Positions 1 through 8,413 are shown, counted from the first letter of the stretch. The stretch: 64,000 bases of DNA from Sporomusa termitida (GCF_007641255.1 NZ_CP036259.1:744001-808000), one strand, 5' to 3'. A program made the numbers and translations. The notes: generated by a model not told the origin, from the letters alone.

Positions 1-1
1 G

Positions 2-1045
2 GACTTTGTCCTGGCCGCCAATCAGCTGCCGGAAGTAACGGCAGTATATTCCACCTATAAAAGCGATTCTCCCGGTTATGAATTTGTAGTGGACCGGGAA
101 AAGGTGAAAAATATGGGGATTGCGTTAAATGATGTATTCACGGCTTTGCAGGTTAATTTCGGCGGCACCCAGGTAAATGATTTCAATATGTTTAACCGTA
201 CCTATAAAGTGGTTATGCAGGCCGATACGATGTTCCGCAATGAAGCGGACATGACGCGGTTTATCAATGTCCGGTCAGCGAATGGCACCATGGTTCCGTT
301 AGATACCCTGCTGACCCCGAAGCTGACTACCGGGCCGTCCATTATTTCCCGGTTCAATGCCGCGCGCAGCATTCCGATAAACGGCTCCGTCAGCGAAGGT
401 TACAGCTCGGGCCAGGCCCTGGCTGCCATGGAGAGACTGGCCAGGGAAACGCTGCCGGCCGGATTTAATGTGGAATGGTCAGGGCAAAGCCGGGAGGAAA
501 AAAAGGCCGGCAGCACGACTATGCAGATTCTGGCGCTGGCCCTGGTATTTGTCTTTTTATGCCTGGCGGCGCTGTATGAGAGCTGGAGCATTCCGTATGC
601 GGTTATGCTTTCCGTGCCAACCGGCATTTTCGGGGCCTTACTGTCTCAATATGTTATGAATCTGCAAAACAGTGTCTATATGCAGATTGGGGTAATTATG
701 CTAATTGGCTTAGCCGCCAAAAATGCAATTTTGATCGTCGAATTTGCGAAAGTCAGGGTGGATAAAGGGATGGAACCGGTTAAAGCCGCGATTGAGGCCG
801 CCGCTTTGCGGCTGCGGCCGATTCTGATGACCTCCTTTGCCTTTATTATCGGCTGCCTGCCGCTGGCGCTGGCCAGCGGCGCCGGGGCCGGGGCCAGGCA
901 GGCAATGGGCACTGCGGTTGTTGGCGGCATGACGATCGCCACCGCGTTGGGCATTTTTCTCATCCCCGTATTATTTGTGGTTGTGGAATGGGTTGCGGCT
1001 AAATTGCCCGGGAAGAAAAAGCAAGCGGCCGGCTGCTCCGACTGA
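2..1045 (+). CDS. RND efflux pump inner-membrane subunit, C-terminal part (5' truncated by window)
   Basis: The reading frame is open from base 2 to the TGA at 1043-1045, so only the last ~347 residues of a protein that is normally about 1,040 long are present. It carries the second porter and docking region and then the final transmembrane bundle: a hydrophobic run around LALALVFVFLCLAALYESWS, the segment containing GLAAKNAILIVEFA that is typical of AcrB/MexB/HAE1 pumps, and a closing helix before a Lys-rich tail. Members of the family use the proton gradient to expel drugs, bile salts or solvents across a two-membrane envelope with a periplasmic adaptor and an outer-membrane channel. The presence of such a pump supports a diderm host. 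Substrate cannot be told. No downstream partner gene follows; a hairpin closes the unit. Confidence 0.93.
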   Translation, partial: DFVLAANQLPEVTAVYSTYKSDSPGYEFVVDREKVKNMGIALNDVFTALQVNFGGTQVNDFNMFNRTYKVVMQADTMFRNEADMTRFINVRSANGTMVPLDTLLTPKLTTGPSIISRFNAARSIPINGSVSEGYSSGQALAAMERLARETLPAGFNVEWSGQSREEKKAGSTTMQILALALVFVFLCLAALYESWSIPYAVMLSVPTGIFGALLSQYVMNLQNSVYMQIGVIMLIGLAAKNAILIVEFAKVRVDKGMEPVKAAIEAAALRLRPILMTSFAFIIGCLPLALASGAGAGARQAMGTAVVGGMTIATALGIFLIPVLFVVVEWVAAKLPGKKKQAAGCSD

Positions 1046-1063
1046 TATTTTGCGAATTAAGAA

Positions 1064-1100
1064 CAGCTCATCTGGCCAAAGTCAGGTGAGCTGGCTTTAT
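1064..1100 (+). terminator. Putative terminator after the RND pump gene
   Basis: Arms CAGCTCATCTG (1064-1074) and CAGGTGAGCTG (1083-1093) pair over 11 positions with one G.T wobble, and are followed by GCTTTAT. The T tract is weak, so termination may be inefficient. Confidence 0.5.
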
Positions 1101-1144
1101 ACGGGTTTATTTCCATATATTTCTGGTTTTTGGCGCTGTTGTTC

Positions 1145-1173
1145 TTGACAAAGCAATTGCTCTGTACAATAAT
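1145..1173 (+). promoter_or_regulatory. Possible sigma-A promoter for the cyclopropane synthase gene
   Basis: TTGACA (1145-1150) is followed after 17 nt by AATAAT (1168-1173). The predicted leader to the ATG at 1388 would be about 210 nt, and I see no recognised riboswitch in it. The -10 box is imperfect. Confidence 0.35.
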
Positions 1174-1387
1174 AACAGCTAACAAACATTAGCTGAATTT
1201 GCCTGCCGTAAAATTCTGTTTTAAAAGAGCTAAAATCATGAACCGCTACTGGCTTGATGTATTGGTGGCAATATTGCAGGAATGCCCGGGTTTCCGGCCT
1301 TAAGCATTCTGCCACCCCGGCTGAGTGAAGGCCATGTGGCAGCGCCTGCATGGTAAATGCGAATTCATTGTGAGGAGGAGAAAACCT

Positions 1388-2563
1388 ATGTTAAAGAAAA
1401 TTGCTTTAAAATTATTGTTACACAAATGGAAACGAGGCGGGTTTAACGTCGTGTTTTGGGATGGCGAACAAGAGTCTTACGGCGATGAGGCGCCGGCATT
1501 TACAATTACATTCAAACAGGAACCTCCCCTCAGGATTGGCAGTGACGATGCTGTGCTATTGCTGGGAGAAGCCTATATGGACGGTATCCTTGAGATTGAA
1601 GGCTCAATGGACGAGGTGCTGCGCGTTGTTTTTCTTAACAGCCCTCCCGGGGCAAACGCTGCCGACAAAAAAGCAAATGCCCAGTCAGATTCCGCCGCCC
1701 AACAGAGAAATATCCACCATCATTATGATCTGGGCAATGACTTCTTCAAACTATGGCTGGATGAAACCATGAGCTATTCCTGCGCTTATTTTAAGACGCC
1801 TGACGATTCCCTGACCCAGGCCCAGCTCCAGAAAATCGATCATATCCTGAAAAAAATAAATCTCAGGCCCGGGGACCGGTTGCTGGACATTGGCAGCGGC
1901 TGGGGCTGGCTCATTATTAAAGCCGCACAGCAGTACCAGGTGCAGGCTACCGGCATTACCCTGAGTACAGAGCAATACCAGGGGACCAGACAGCGTATCA
2001 GGGAGCTGGGGTTGGAGCAGCAGGTGGATATCCAACTAGTAAATTACCAGGACTTTGAAGCCAGCCAGCCCTGTTTTGACAAAATAGTCAGTATCGGGAT
2101 GTTTGAGCACGCCGGCCGGGAAAACCTGGCCAAGTATATGCGTAAAGTCAGCGATTTGCTGGTGCCTGGCGGCGTATCCCTAGTACATACGATAACCGGC
2201 ATGTTTGAAGAAACCAGCAATGCCTGGATAGGGAAATATATCTTTCCCGGCGGTTATGTGCCGTCATTGCGGGAAACCGTATGGTTGCTGCCTCAATTCG
2301 ATTTTCACCTGCTGCATGCGGAAAGTCTGCGCCTGCACTATGCGATGACACTTGACCGGTGGTACAAAAACTTCGCCGGACAGCTTAGCGCTGTCCGGGC
2401 CAAGTATGATGAGCGCTTTATCCGCATGTGGAGTTTGTATTTGCGCGGCTGTGCTGCGGCTTTTCGGGTTTCCGGGCTGGATGTCTATCAGTTATTGTTT
2501 ACCAAAGGCTTAAATAATGACCTTCCTTTAACTTACCGGCATCTTTATCATGATGCAATATAA
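1388..2563 (+). CDS. cfa: Cyclopropane-fatty-acyl-phospholipid synthase family methyltransferase
   Basis: This 391-aa protein is an S-adenosylmethionine-dependent enzyme that adds a methylene bridge across cis double bonds of membrane phospholipid acyl chains. The N-terminal ~120 residues form the lipid-binding region. The SAM fold starts near LLDIGSGWGWL, preceded by IHHHYDLGNDFFKLWLDETM, both hallmarks of the CFA/mycolic acid synthase family. The later SIGMFEHAGRENL is also typical. The frame is open 21 codons upstream (from 1325), but the ATG at 1388 is chosen because GAGGAGGAG lies just before it. It appears to be monocistronic. CFA formation usually accompanies stationary phase, acid or solvent stress. 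A related lipid methyltransferase activity cannot be excluded. Confidence 0.93.
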   Translation: MLKKIALKLLLHKWKRGGFNVVFWDGEQESYGDEAPAFTITFKQEPPLRIGSDDAVLLLGEAYMDGILEIEGSMDEVLRVVFLNSPPGANAADKKANAQSDSAAQQRNIHHHYDLGNDFFKLWLDETMSYSCAYFKTPDDSLTQAQLQKIDHILKKINLRPGDRLLDIGSGWGWLIIKAAQQYQVQATGITLSTEQYQGTRQRIRELGLEQQVDIQLVNYQDFEASQPCFDKIVSIGMFEHAGRENLAKYMRKVSDLLVPGGVSLVHTITGMFEETSNAWIGKYIFPGGYVPSLRETVWLLPQFDFHLLHAESLRLHYAMTLDRWYKNFAGQLSAVRAKYDERFIRMWSLYLRGCAAAFRVSGLDVYQLLFTKGLNNDLPLTYRHLYHDAI

Positions 2564-2669
2564 CCTTACCAGCAAGGGACGGGATAAAGAGCGCAATACT
2601 CGTTAGTAACCGTGTAATTCGTCAGTCCAAGCCGCCCCTGGCCTGAAAGTGCGGCTTTAGGCCGCTCCT

Positions 2670-2873
2670 TTACTTGCAGGGGCAAATATAAGGCCGGTCC
2701 GGTTTGGGCACAGTTTTGGCAGTGGTAACGTTAACCACGGCCATATTTTTTTTCTGCTGTTTTTCCACCTGAATCGTACCCCTGACGGTCAGCCAGGTGT
2801 CTGTCGGATAAGTGGTGGCAGTGCCATATACGTCCCTAGGGAGAGCGTTGGCAATAGCTTCGATAACCGGCAT
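2670..2873 (-). pseudogene. C-terminal fragment of a DUF1980 (YcgQ/TIGR03943-like) protein
   Basis: The 67-aa frame reads DTWLTVRGTIQV near its middle and ends TAKTVPKPDRPYICPCK. This resembles the closing beta-barrel segment of DUF1980 proteins, the soluble partner of a predicted permease (YcgR/YcgQ type) that often sits beside zinc regulators. The membrane part and the Cys-Cys-Ala-Asp region of the full-length family are absent, and no frame upstream supplies them, so I read it as a relic. The Zur-like regulator and ZnuA lipoprotein immediately to the right fit that origin. It could instead be an independent small protein; there is no clear ribosome-binding site. Confidence 0.45.
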
Positions 2874-2920
2874 GCTCTCACTCTTCCGTACATGCTACCT
2901 AATAATATTTACACTAAATA

Positions 2921-2949
2921 TTTACAATTACAATTCATTGTAGTATAAT
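2921..2949 (+). promoter_or_regulatory. Promoter with palindromic operator in the spacer, upstream of the Fur/Zur-family gene
   Basis: TTTACA (2921-2926) and TATAAT (2944-2949) are 17 nt apart. The spacer holds a perfect inverted repeat, TACAATTCATTGTA (2929-2942). A repressor bound there would exclude RNA polymerase, which suggests autoregulation by the Fur-family protein encoded 38 nt downstream. The sequence differs from the Bacillus Zur box, so the assignment is inferred from position. Confidence 0.6.
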
Positions 2950-2986
2950 CGTAAATAGTAATATTATTATTTAAGAGGTAACGCAT

Positions 2987-3409
2987 ATGGAAAAATGGAT
3001 TGCTGCCCTGCGGGCACAAGGCTTTAAGGTTACACCACAACGCCGGGTTGTGATTGAGGCGTTGCAAACAGGGGGCAAGTTTACTACCGCTCAGCAAGTG
3101 TTAGAGGCGGTACGGCAGAAGTTTCCCGAGATGAGTCTGGATACCGTTTATCGCAATTTGAGCCTGCTCGTTGAAATCGGCCTGGTGCATGAGGTGCGGA
3201 CCAAGGGGCGGGAGGGCAATGTTTTTGAGATTGCTGTAGCCGGCCATCATCATCACACGGTATGCCTGCAATGTGGCAAGGCCGAGTGCCTGGATTTTTG
3301 CCCTATCCATGAACAGGATTTGGCAAGGGCCGAGGGGGGCGGTTTTAAAATTACTGCTCATTCCCTGGAATTCTATGGCTATTGCGCCGCTTGCCGCCAG
3401 ACCGGTTGA
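2987..3409 (+). CDS. Fur-family metalloregulator, probably Zur-like
   Basis: The 140-aa protein has the Fur winged helix (residues ~1-80, with TPQRRVVIEAL and SLDTVYRNLSLLVEIGLV) and a C-terminal dimerisation/metal domain. Metal ligands are visible as the His cluster GHHHHTVC and two CxxC pairs, CLQC and CAAC, the structural zinc site found in Zur, PerR and Fur. The closest functional clue is context: the next gene, 28 nt on, encodes a histidine-rich ZnuA-type zinc-binding lipoprotein, so a zinc-responsive repressor is the best guess. The ATG follows AGAGGT. A perfect palindrome lies in its own promoter. Fur or PerR specificity is not excluded from sequence alone. Confidence 0.88.
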   Translation: MEKWIAALRAQGFKVTPQRRVVIEALQTGGKFTTAQQVLEAVRQKFPEMSLDTVYRNLSLLVEIGLVHEVRTKGREGNVFEIAVAGHHHHTVCLQCGKAECLDFCPIHEQDLARAEGGGFKITAHSLEFYGYCAACRQTG

Positions 3410-3437
3410 TGCGGTCACATATATAAGGGGGTTGCTT

Positions 3438-4415
3438 ATGAAACTTATGGTAAAAATTGGACTGATGTGCCTGTTGGGGGCGGCTGTGTTACTGGCAGGC
3501 TGCGGCGGCAAAACAAAATCCACCCAGTCGTCACCGGATAAGCTTAAGGTTTTCGCGACGGTGTATCCTGTATATGATTTTGCCAAACAGGTGGGCGGCG
3601 ATAGGATTGAGCTGGTCATGCTGATGCCGCCAGGGGCGGAACCCCATGACTGGGAGCCAACGCCCCAGGATATTATCAAGCTTAAGTCGGCGCAGCTGGT
3701 GCTCTATCATGGCGCCGGGCTTGAACCTGTTGATAAGCTGCTGAGTAAAGACGTACTGGCGACCGTAAAAGCTGTCGAGGTGAGTAAAGGCATTACCCTG
3801 CTTGCCAGCCAGGAAGACCACGGGCATGCAGACGAAGCGGACGACCATCATCATGATCAGGATGAAAAGACAGAGCACCATGCGCATGAGTCGGAGACAG
3901 ATCCCCATGTCTGGCTTGATCCGGTCAATGCCCAGCAGGAGGTAAAGACCATTGCCGCGGCCCTGAGTGAGGTGGACCCTGCCAATGCCGACTATTACCA
4001 ACAGAATGCGGAACGGTTTATTCAGGAATTAGCCCAACTGGACAATGACTATCAAGCCACGCTGGCTAAAGCGGCCAGGCGCGATATCATTACCAGCCAT
4101 ATTGCCTTCGGTTATCTGGCTAAGCGGTATAACCTTGAACTGATTGGCATCATGGGGCTAGCGCCGGATAGCGAGCCTACGCCCGACAAAATGGCCAAAG
4201 TCGTTGATTTTTGCCGGACCCACCAGGTTAAATACATATTTTTTGAAACCCTGGTCAGCCCCAAACTGGCTGAAACCATTGCTAAAGAAACCGGGGCAGG
4301 CCTCCTGGTGCTCAATCCGCTGGAAAACCTGACTGCCGAGGAAATGAAACAGGGTAAAGACTATTTATCGGTTATGCGGGAGAATTTGGCCAATCTGGCT
4401 AAGGCTTTACAATAA
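3438..4415 (+). CDS. znuA: ZnuA-type metal-binding lipoprotein of a zinc ABC transporter
   Basis: The 325-aa substrate-binding protein of cluster A-I captures Zn(II) (or Mn) outside the cytoplasmic membrane for an ABC permease. A lipoprotein signal ends with the lipobox LAGC near residue 20. Metal-ligand regions include PHDWEPTP, DPHVWLDP and the HIAFGYLAKRY segment, and between the first two lies a His/Asp/Glu-rich loop (about residues 128-154) with several HH and DHHHD groups, typical of zinc-specific members. The frame is open further upstream, but the ATG at 3438 has AAGGGGG before it and starts the signal peptide. No znuB or znuC gene follows; the transcript ends at a terminator, so the permease and ATPase must lie elsewhere. 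Confidence 0.92.
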   Translation: MKLMVKIGLMCLLGAAVLLAGCGGKTKSTQSSPDKLKVFATVYPVYDFAKQVGGDRIELVMLMPPGAEPHDWEPTPQDIIKLKSAQLVLYHGAGLEPVDKLLSKDVLATVKAVEVSKGITLLASQEDHGHADEADDHHHDQDEKTEHHAHESETDPHVWLDPVNAQQEVKTIAAALSEVDPANADYYQQNAERFIQELAQLDNDYQATLAKAARRDIITSHIAFGYLAKRYNLELIGIMGLAPDSEPTPDKMAKVVDFCRTHQVKYIFFETLVSPKLAETIAKETGAGLLVLNPLENLTAEEMKQGKDYLSVMRENLANLAKALQ

Positions 4416-4493
4416 TAAATACCCAATAATCTACAGGCAGCAAGGGAGTTCCTGTCTGTAATGCTTATTCGCTATTGTGGAGAATAGATATAG

Positions 4494-4525
4494 AAAACGA
4501 CTTGGCTTGTGCCAAGTCGTTTTTA
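4494..4525 (+). terminator. Rho-independent terminator after znuA
   Basis: A perfect stem, AAAACGACTTGGC with GCCAAGTCGTTTT, closes a TTGT loop and runs into TTTTTA. The A-rich 5' arm means it could act in both directions. Confidence 0.85.
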
Positions 4526-4639
4526 CTTGCCCCGTCAGAATTTATAAAAATTCGCTGCTATGATCTAAGGGATAAGAAAAATCTTTGACTTCTACCGGCG
4601 TCCTCTAGGACCTGGTATAAGCCATGTAGAGCATGTAAA

Positions 4640-4664
4640 AAATCCTGCTGAGTCAGCAGGATTT
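4640..4664 (-). terminator. Terminator of the minus-strand gene ending at 4676
   Basis: AAATCCTGCTGA and TCAGCAGGATTT form a 12-bp stem. Read on the minus strand it ends in a run of six T residues. Confidence 0.8.
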
Positions 4665-4675
4665 GAAAGCCGGTA

Positions 4676-5029
4676 TTAGTCTTTTAACTGGGAAACCAAT
4701 GCCTGAGGAGCCGTTGCTGACTGCGCCAAGGCGGCAATGCCTGCCTGCTGGGCTGTCTGTAAGTGAATAAGGGGAGCAGCTTCTGCAGCTGCGGTGGCCG
4801 CAGCCACCCGCATTTCCGGTTCACTGGCCGGTAACCGGTTGGGTAGCGTATTTTGGCTGCCGCTTAATTCTACTAAATAGGCCGGGCCGATCCGGGTGTT
4901 TAGGTCCTCAGTTTTGTCAGCCGCGCCTGTTGCCAAACCTGTCGTAATACGAGTTTCCTGGGTCTTGTCTGTTGCTGATTTTGTAAATTGATAATCGGTA
5001 TCTGCAATCATAAGGTTTACCGACGGCAT
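4676..5029 (-). CDS. Hypothetical protein with a flagellin-like C-terminal tail
   Basis: I do not recognise this 117-aa protein with certainty. Its last ~25 residues, with AQQAGIAALAQS followed by APQALVSQL, resemble the terminal helix of flagellins (QAGxAMLAQANxxPQxVLxLL), whereas the middle is Ala/Thr-rich and low in hydrophobic residues. There is no signal peptide. The ATG at 5029 is preferred over one six codons upstream because AGGAGGT precedes it. It has its own promoter and terminator, so it is a single-gene unit. It may be a flagellin-related small protein or simply an Ala-rich helix; the resemblance is only an impression from reading the sequence. Confidence 0.6.
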   Translation of the reverse strand: MPSVNLMIADTDYQFTKSATDKTQETRITTGLATGAADKTEDLNTRIGPAYLVELSGSQNTLPNRLPASEPEMRVAAATAAAEAAPLIHLQTAQQAGIAALAQSATAPQALVSQLKD

Positions 5030-5063
5030 AGCCTGCACCTCCTGCAATCTTCACCTTACCCCT

Positions 5064-5092
5064 ACTATGCTACCATACCCATGAAATGTCAA
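5064..5092 (-). promoter_or_regulatory. Sigma-A promoter for the 117-aa hypothetical protein
   Basis: On the minus strand TTGACA (5092-5087) is separated by 17 nt from CATAGT (5069-5064), 35 nt ahead of the ATG at 5029. Confidence 0.5.
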
Positions 5093-5123
5093 GACAAATC
5101 ATTAAAAAAGCAGACGGTTTCAG

Positions 5124-6083
5124 TCAGCCCGGGTCCCGCGCACTTGACGCCGGCGCTTCAGGCCCCTGAACGAAAGGTTTTGTGACAGTCAGCAGCCACA
5201 TACCGAGCACGATGAGTAATCCCCCCAGCCAGTGGCTCCAGTTTATTTGCTCATCGAGCAATAATACCGACAAAATCAGGGCAGTCAAAGGCATTAAGCC
5301 GGAAAATGCCGCTGCCACTGCCACGTCGCAGCGTTTGATTCCCTGGTACCAGCAAATAAACGCCAGGGCTGTAACGAAAAAACCATACCAGGCTAAGGCC
5401 AGCCAGCCGCTTACCGGTAGTGATAAAAGTGCTTCTGCCTGGTTTTCTGCTATTGCCGGGCCAAGGCAGATCACTAAGGCCGTACCTGCTACCAGGGAAG
5501 CCCAGACAGCGGGCTGTACAATCAGTGCTTGACCGGCCGCAGTTGTAATACTGCTGCGGCGGGACAACAGGTTGAACAGAGACTCACTCAGGGCGGCGCA
5601 AAGCACCAGTAGATTGCCCGGCAGGTGATTGTCCGCCCAAACAATACCGGCAGACCATAATCCCTGGATGGTCAAAATGCCGGCAACTGTGCAGCCGATG
5701 CCCAGACAGCGCGCCGGGCTTAAGGGTTCCTGCAAAAAAATCCAGCCCAGCAAGGCCGTAAACGCCGGGGTCGCCCCGGTGAGCAAGCCTGCTTCGCCTG
5801 CGCTGGTGTGGCGCAGTCCCAGCAGTAAAAACAGCCGGAATAAAAAAATGCCCAGTAATGCCTGCAGCAGCAGTCGGCGCCAGTCATTGCCGGTCAGCCG
5901 CCCCAGGCTGCTGAGAATCTCAGGCCCATAGAATGGCACCAGTCCCAGCAGGGCAAAGAACAGGCTGACGGCGGTAATGGTAAAAGGCTCTAATACTTCG
6001 CAAACCAGGCGGCCGGCTATGATCGAAGTGCCCGCCAGGCTAAAGGCTGCGGCCAAAAACAGTGCTCCGGCAACTGACTGCAT
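5124..6083 (-). CDS. DMT-superfamily (EamA) transporter
   Basis: The 319-aa protein consists of two EamA repeats of about five transmembrane helices each (residues ~4-140 and ~155-300), the layout of inner-membrane drug/metabolite exporters. Helix-edge sequences such as TSAGEAGLLTGATPAFTALLGW and the later AAFSGLMPLTALILS are typical of the family. AGGGGG lies eight bases before the ATG. It is divergent from a MocR-type regulator 117 bp away, an arrangement often seen when the regulator controls an amino-acid or vitamin-related exporter. The substrate cannot be derived from sequence; PLP vitamers or amino acids are only guesses from the neighbour. Confidence 0.88.
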   Translation of the reverse strand: MQSVAGALFLAAAFSLAGTSIIAGRLVCEVLEPFTITAVSLFFALLGLVPFYGPEILSSLGRLTGNDWRRLLLQALLGIFLFRLFLLLGLRHTSAGEAGLLTGATPAFTALLGWIFLQEPLSPARCLGIGCTVAGILTIQGLWSAGIVWADNHLPGNLLVLCAALSESLFNLLSRRSSITTAAGQALIVQPAVWASLVAGTALVICLGPAIAENQAEALLSLPVSGWLALAWYGFFVTALAFICWYQGIKRCDVAVAAAFSGLMPLTALILSVLLLDEQINWSHWLGGLLIVLGMWLLTVTKPFVQGPEAPASSARDPG

Positions 6084-6114
6084 GATAAATCCCCCTCTCT
6101 GGCTATTTACGCTT

Positions 6115-6190
6115 CCAGTTATGATATAATAGTAACAAATTGACTGGTATTAGCCAGAGCCAGTAGAAGGCGAAAATCAGGGTGCCAGTT
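6115..6190 (+). promoter_or_regulatory. Divergent control region with repeated CCAGTT/CTGG elements
   Basis: The 117 bp between the divergent exporter and MocR genes contain TATAAT (6125-6130) reading toward the MocR gene, CCAGTT twice in direct orientation (6115-6120 and 6185-6190, exactly 70 bp apart) and CTGG-N6-CCAG (6144-6157) between them. MocR proteins are known to bind distant direct repeats, so these are candidate binding sites; I could not test them against other genomes. Confidence 0.4.
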
Positions 6191-6200
6191 AGGAGGGCTC

Positions 6201-7571
6201 ATGTGGGGAATTGCGTTGCAGCGTCATAGCGAGGTTGCTTTAGCCCGTCAGCTTTATCAAATACTGCGCGAGAAGATGACCGACGGGCAGCTTAGACCGG
6301 GGGAGGCGCTGCCCTCCACCCGGGAACTGGCCAAACAGTTGGCTTTATCCCGGAATACAATCTGTGAGGCCTACGAAATGCTGGCGGCAGAAGGGTACAT
6401 TATCAGCAGCCAGGGGGCAAAAACCAGGGTCGCTGATGGCTTGCAGCTGGAGAAAGCAGCGCCGGCGTTTACAGAAAATACCCCGCCGGCAGCACCGGCT
6501 ATTGCCGCTGATTTTCAGACAGGCCGCCCGGATATCCGGCAGTTTCCCAGACATCTCTGGCTGCAATTGCTGCGTAAGGCGACCAATGAACTTTCGCCTC
6601 AGCTGTGGGGCTATTCAGGCCCGGCCGGTCTGCCGGTCCTGCGGCGGGAGATTTCTGCCTGGCTGTACAGAAGCCGGGGGCTTGCTGCTGAGCCGCAGGA
6701 TATTTTCATTACCGCCGGTGCCACCCAGGGGCTGAAGCTGCTGGCCGGCGAAGGACAGGCGATGATTCTGGAGGACCCCTGCCACAGCGGCCTGCGGCAG
6801 GTATTGCAGAACCGGGGCATTTCGATTTATCCGGTGCCGGTCGACCGGCAGGGGCTGCAAACCGGCAATCTGAACAGAAACGGCGCGTGTGCAGTCTATG
6901 TGACCCCGTCCCATCAGTTTCCCCTGGGCGGGATCCTGCCGGCCAGCCGTCGCGCCGAGCTGGTCCGTTATGCCCGGGAGAACGGGCTGTATTTGCTTGA
7001 AGACGATTACGACAGCGAGTTTCGCTATGCGGGACCACCGGTGGCCCCGCTTTATTCCCTGGACCCGCAGCAGGTGATTTACATCGGTACGTTTAGTAAA
7101 ATCCTGTTTCCGGCCTTGCGTATCGGCTATGTGATTCTGCCGCGCCGGCTGCAGGCACGGTGGCGGCACCTGCGTACCTATGCCGATGTCCAGAACCCGC
7201 CTTTTGCCCAGGCCGCCCTGGCTGAGTTCCTGCAGAACCGCAAGCTGGACCGGCATATCCAAAATATGCGCAGGCTGTACGGACACCGGCGCCACATACT
7301 GCTGCAGACGCTGACGGCAATGTTTGGCCCTGGCTGGTCGGCCTGGGGGGATACCGCCGGCCTGCATCTGGCCGTGGAATTTCCCGGTATGCGTTTTGAT
7401 GATATGTTTGTCCGGCACTGCCAAAGTAAGGGGCTGCGGCTGGCGACGGTTGAAACTCACTGCCTCCGTAAAGGCGAGCATCGGGACAAGCTGCTGTTGG
7501 GCTATGGACACCTGGAACCGGCGGAAATTAAACAAGGCCTGGCCTTATTGCGTACTGCTTTCCCCGCTTAG
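6201..7571 (+). CDS. MocR-type GntR regulator with aminotransferase domain
   Basis: This 456-aa transcription factor joins an N-terminal GntR winged helix (residues ~12-75; GEALPSTRELAKQLALSRNT) to a class-I aminotransferase fold (residues ~100-450) that binds pyridoxal phosphate as effector. The PLP-lysine is in GTFSKILFPALRIGY, and EDDYDSEFRY carries the Asp that contacts the pyridine nitrogen. GGAGGG precedes the ATG. Family members such as PdxR and GabR sense PLP alone or with an amino acid. The divergent DMT exporter is the obvious candidate target. The effector is unknown. Confidence 0.93.
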   Translation: MWGIALQRHSEVALARQLYQILREKMTDGQLRPGEALPSTRELAKQLALSRNTICEAYEMLAAEGYIISSQGAKTRVADGLQLEKAAPAFTENTPPAAPAIAADFQTGRPDIRQFPRHLWLQLLRKATNELSPQLWGYSGPAGLPVLRREISAWLYRSRGLAAEPQDIFITAGATQGLKLLAGEGQAMILEDPCHSGLRQVLQNRGISIYPVPVDRQGLQTGNLNRNGACAVYVTPSHQFPLGGILPASRRAELVRYARENGLYLLEDDYDSEFRYAGPPVAPLYSLDPQQVIYIGTFSKILFPALRIGYVILPRRLQARWRHLRTYADVQNPPFAQAALAEFLQNRKLDRHIQNMRRLYGHRRHILLQTLTAMFGPGWSAWGDTAGLHLAVEFPGMRFDDMFVRHCQSKGLRLATVETHCLRKGEHRDKLLLGYGHLEPAEIKQGLALLRTAFPA

Positions 7572-7590
7572 CCAAAGGGGGAAAGGACAC

Positions 7591-7642
7591 AAAAAACACT
7601 GCCGGCGCGTCAGTCACTAGACTGAGCCGGCAGTGTTTTTTT
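7591..7642. terminator. Bidirectional terminator between converging mocR and beta-barrel genes
   Basis: ACACTGCCGGC (7596-7606) pairs with GCCGGCAGTGT, preceded by A6 and followed by T7, so it can serve both converging genes. Confidence 0.85.
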
Positions 7643-7682
7643 AGATCTGGGTTACCCGGTTGCTGGTCCTGGCCGGGTCCGG

Positions 7683-8219
7683 TTAAAACGTATAGTTGAT
7701 ACCGAAGCCGACACCATCAGCGGTGTCTGTATCGTCTTCCTTGTAGGATTTATAGCCAAGGTGCAGAGCGGTTTGATCAGTCAACTGGTAGTTTAGACCG
7801 GTTTGCCACTCGGTGGCAAGACTGTTTGTTGTTACCGATGCATAGCCGTCAAGCCTCGGGCCTAAGTTGGTGCTGGCGCCGATGCCGTAAAATACCTTGG
7901 AGCCTTCGTCGTAATCACGGTTGCCAAGCATAAGCCGGAAATTCGGGTCAAGCTTGTAATGGGCGTAGATGTCGGTTGTCTTGGCAGAATAGCCGGAGTA
8001 AGCATAAGAATTTCTTTCCAGGCCGAGAATTACTTTGTCTGACAATGCATGTTCCAGATAAAAGCTGTCGTCGTTAAGGTCTTCCCCGTATACGGACAGG
8101 TTGTAGTGGTTGTAGCCAATGGTAGAATCACCTTGCTGTAAATCAGTCAGCGGCGCGGCGAAGCCGACGCTGGCCGTAAGCATTGTTCCGGTGAGAATAG
8201 TCAGGATTTTTTTATTCAT
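7683..8219 (-). CDS. Small outer-membrane beta-barrel protein
   Basis: The 178-aa product begins with a Sec signal peptide (MNKKILTILTG...ASVGFAAP) and ends in an alternating strand closing with Tyr-Thr-Phe (GFGINYTF), the C-terminal aromatic signature recognised by BAM. Between them are repeated amphipathic strands rich in Tyr and Gly (DSFYLEHALSDKVILGLER, YGIGASTNLG, HLGYKSY), compatible with an eight-stranded barrel. This is direct evidence for a second membrane. The frame continues 16 codons upstream, but GAGGAGG sits properly before the ATG at 8219. Function is unknown; small porin-like and OmpA-like barrels look like this. Confidence 0.75.
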   Translation of the reverse strand: MNKKILTILTGTMLTASVGFAAPLTDLQQGDSTIGYNHYNLSVYGEDLNDDSFYLEHALSDKVILGLERNSYAYSGYSAKTTDIYAHYKLDPNFRLMLGNRDYDEGSKVFYGIGASTNLGPRLDGYASVTTNSLATEWQTGLNYQLTDQTALHLGYKSYKEDDTDTADGVGFGINYTF

Positions 8220-8340
8220 GATATATATTCCTCCTCTGAATAGAGTAATCTGTGAGGTTCTACCCAAAGATTACCACAAATGTGTGACAAAAATGTGACA
8301 ACTGCCAGACCGGGCAAACTATGATTTCCGCGGTTGCTTT

Positions 8341-8374
8341 TAAGAACTGGCGTCATATCTTCGATATATATAAT
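8341..8374 (+). promoter_or_regulatory. Candidate promoter(s) of the HD-GYP gene (sigma-28-like and sigma-A -10)
   Basis: TAAG (8341-8344), 15 nt, then TTCGATAT (8360-8367) fits the sigma-28/SigD pattern TAAA-N15-GCCGATAT with three mismatches; TATAAT (8369-8374) overlaps downstream as a possible sigma-A -10 without a good -35. Flagellar sigma control would suit a cyclic-di-GMP enzyme, but the match is imperfect. Confidence 0.3.
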
Positions 8375-8413
8375 ATAACAAAGAAGCAACAGGGTCAAGG
8401 GAGGTGAATTTCA

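Noticed and set aside
6615-7535. A 306-aa minus-strand open frame
   Set aside because: It lies entirely antisense to the convincing MocR gene and has no family resemblance; GC-rich codon usage creates such shadows.
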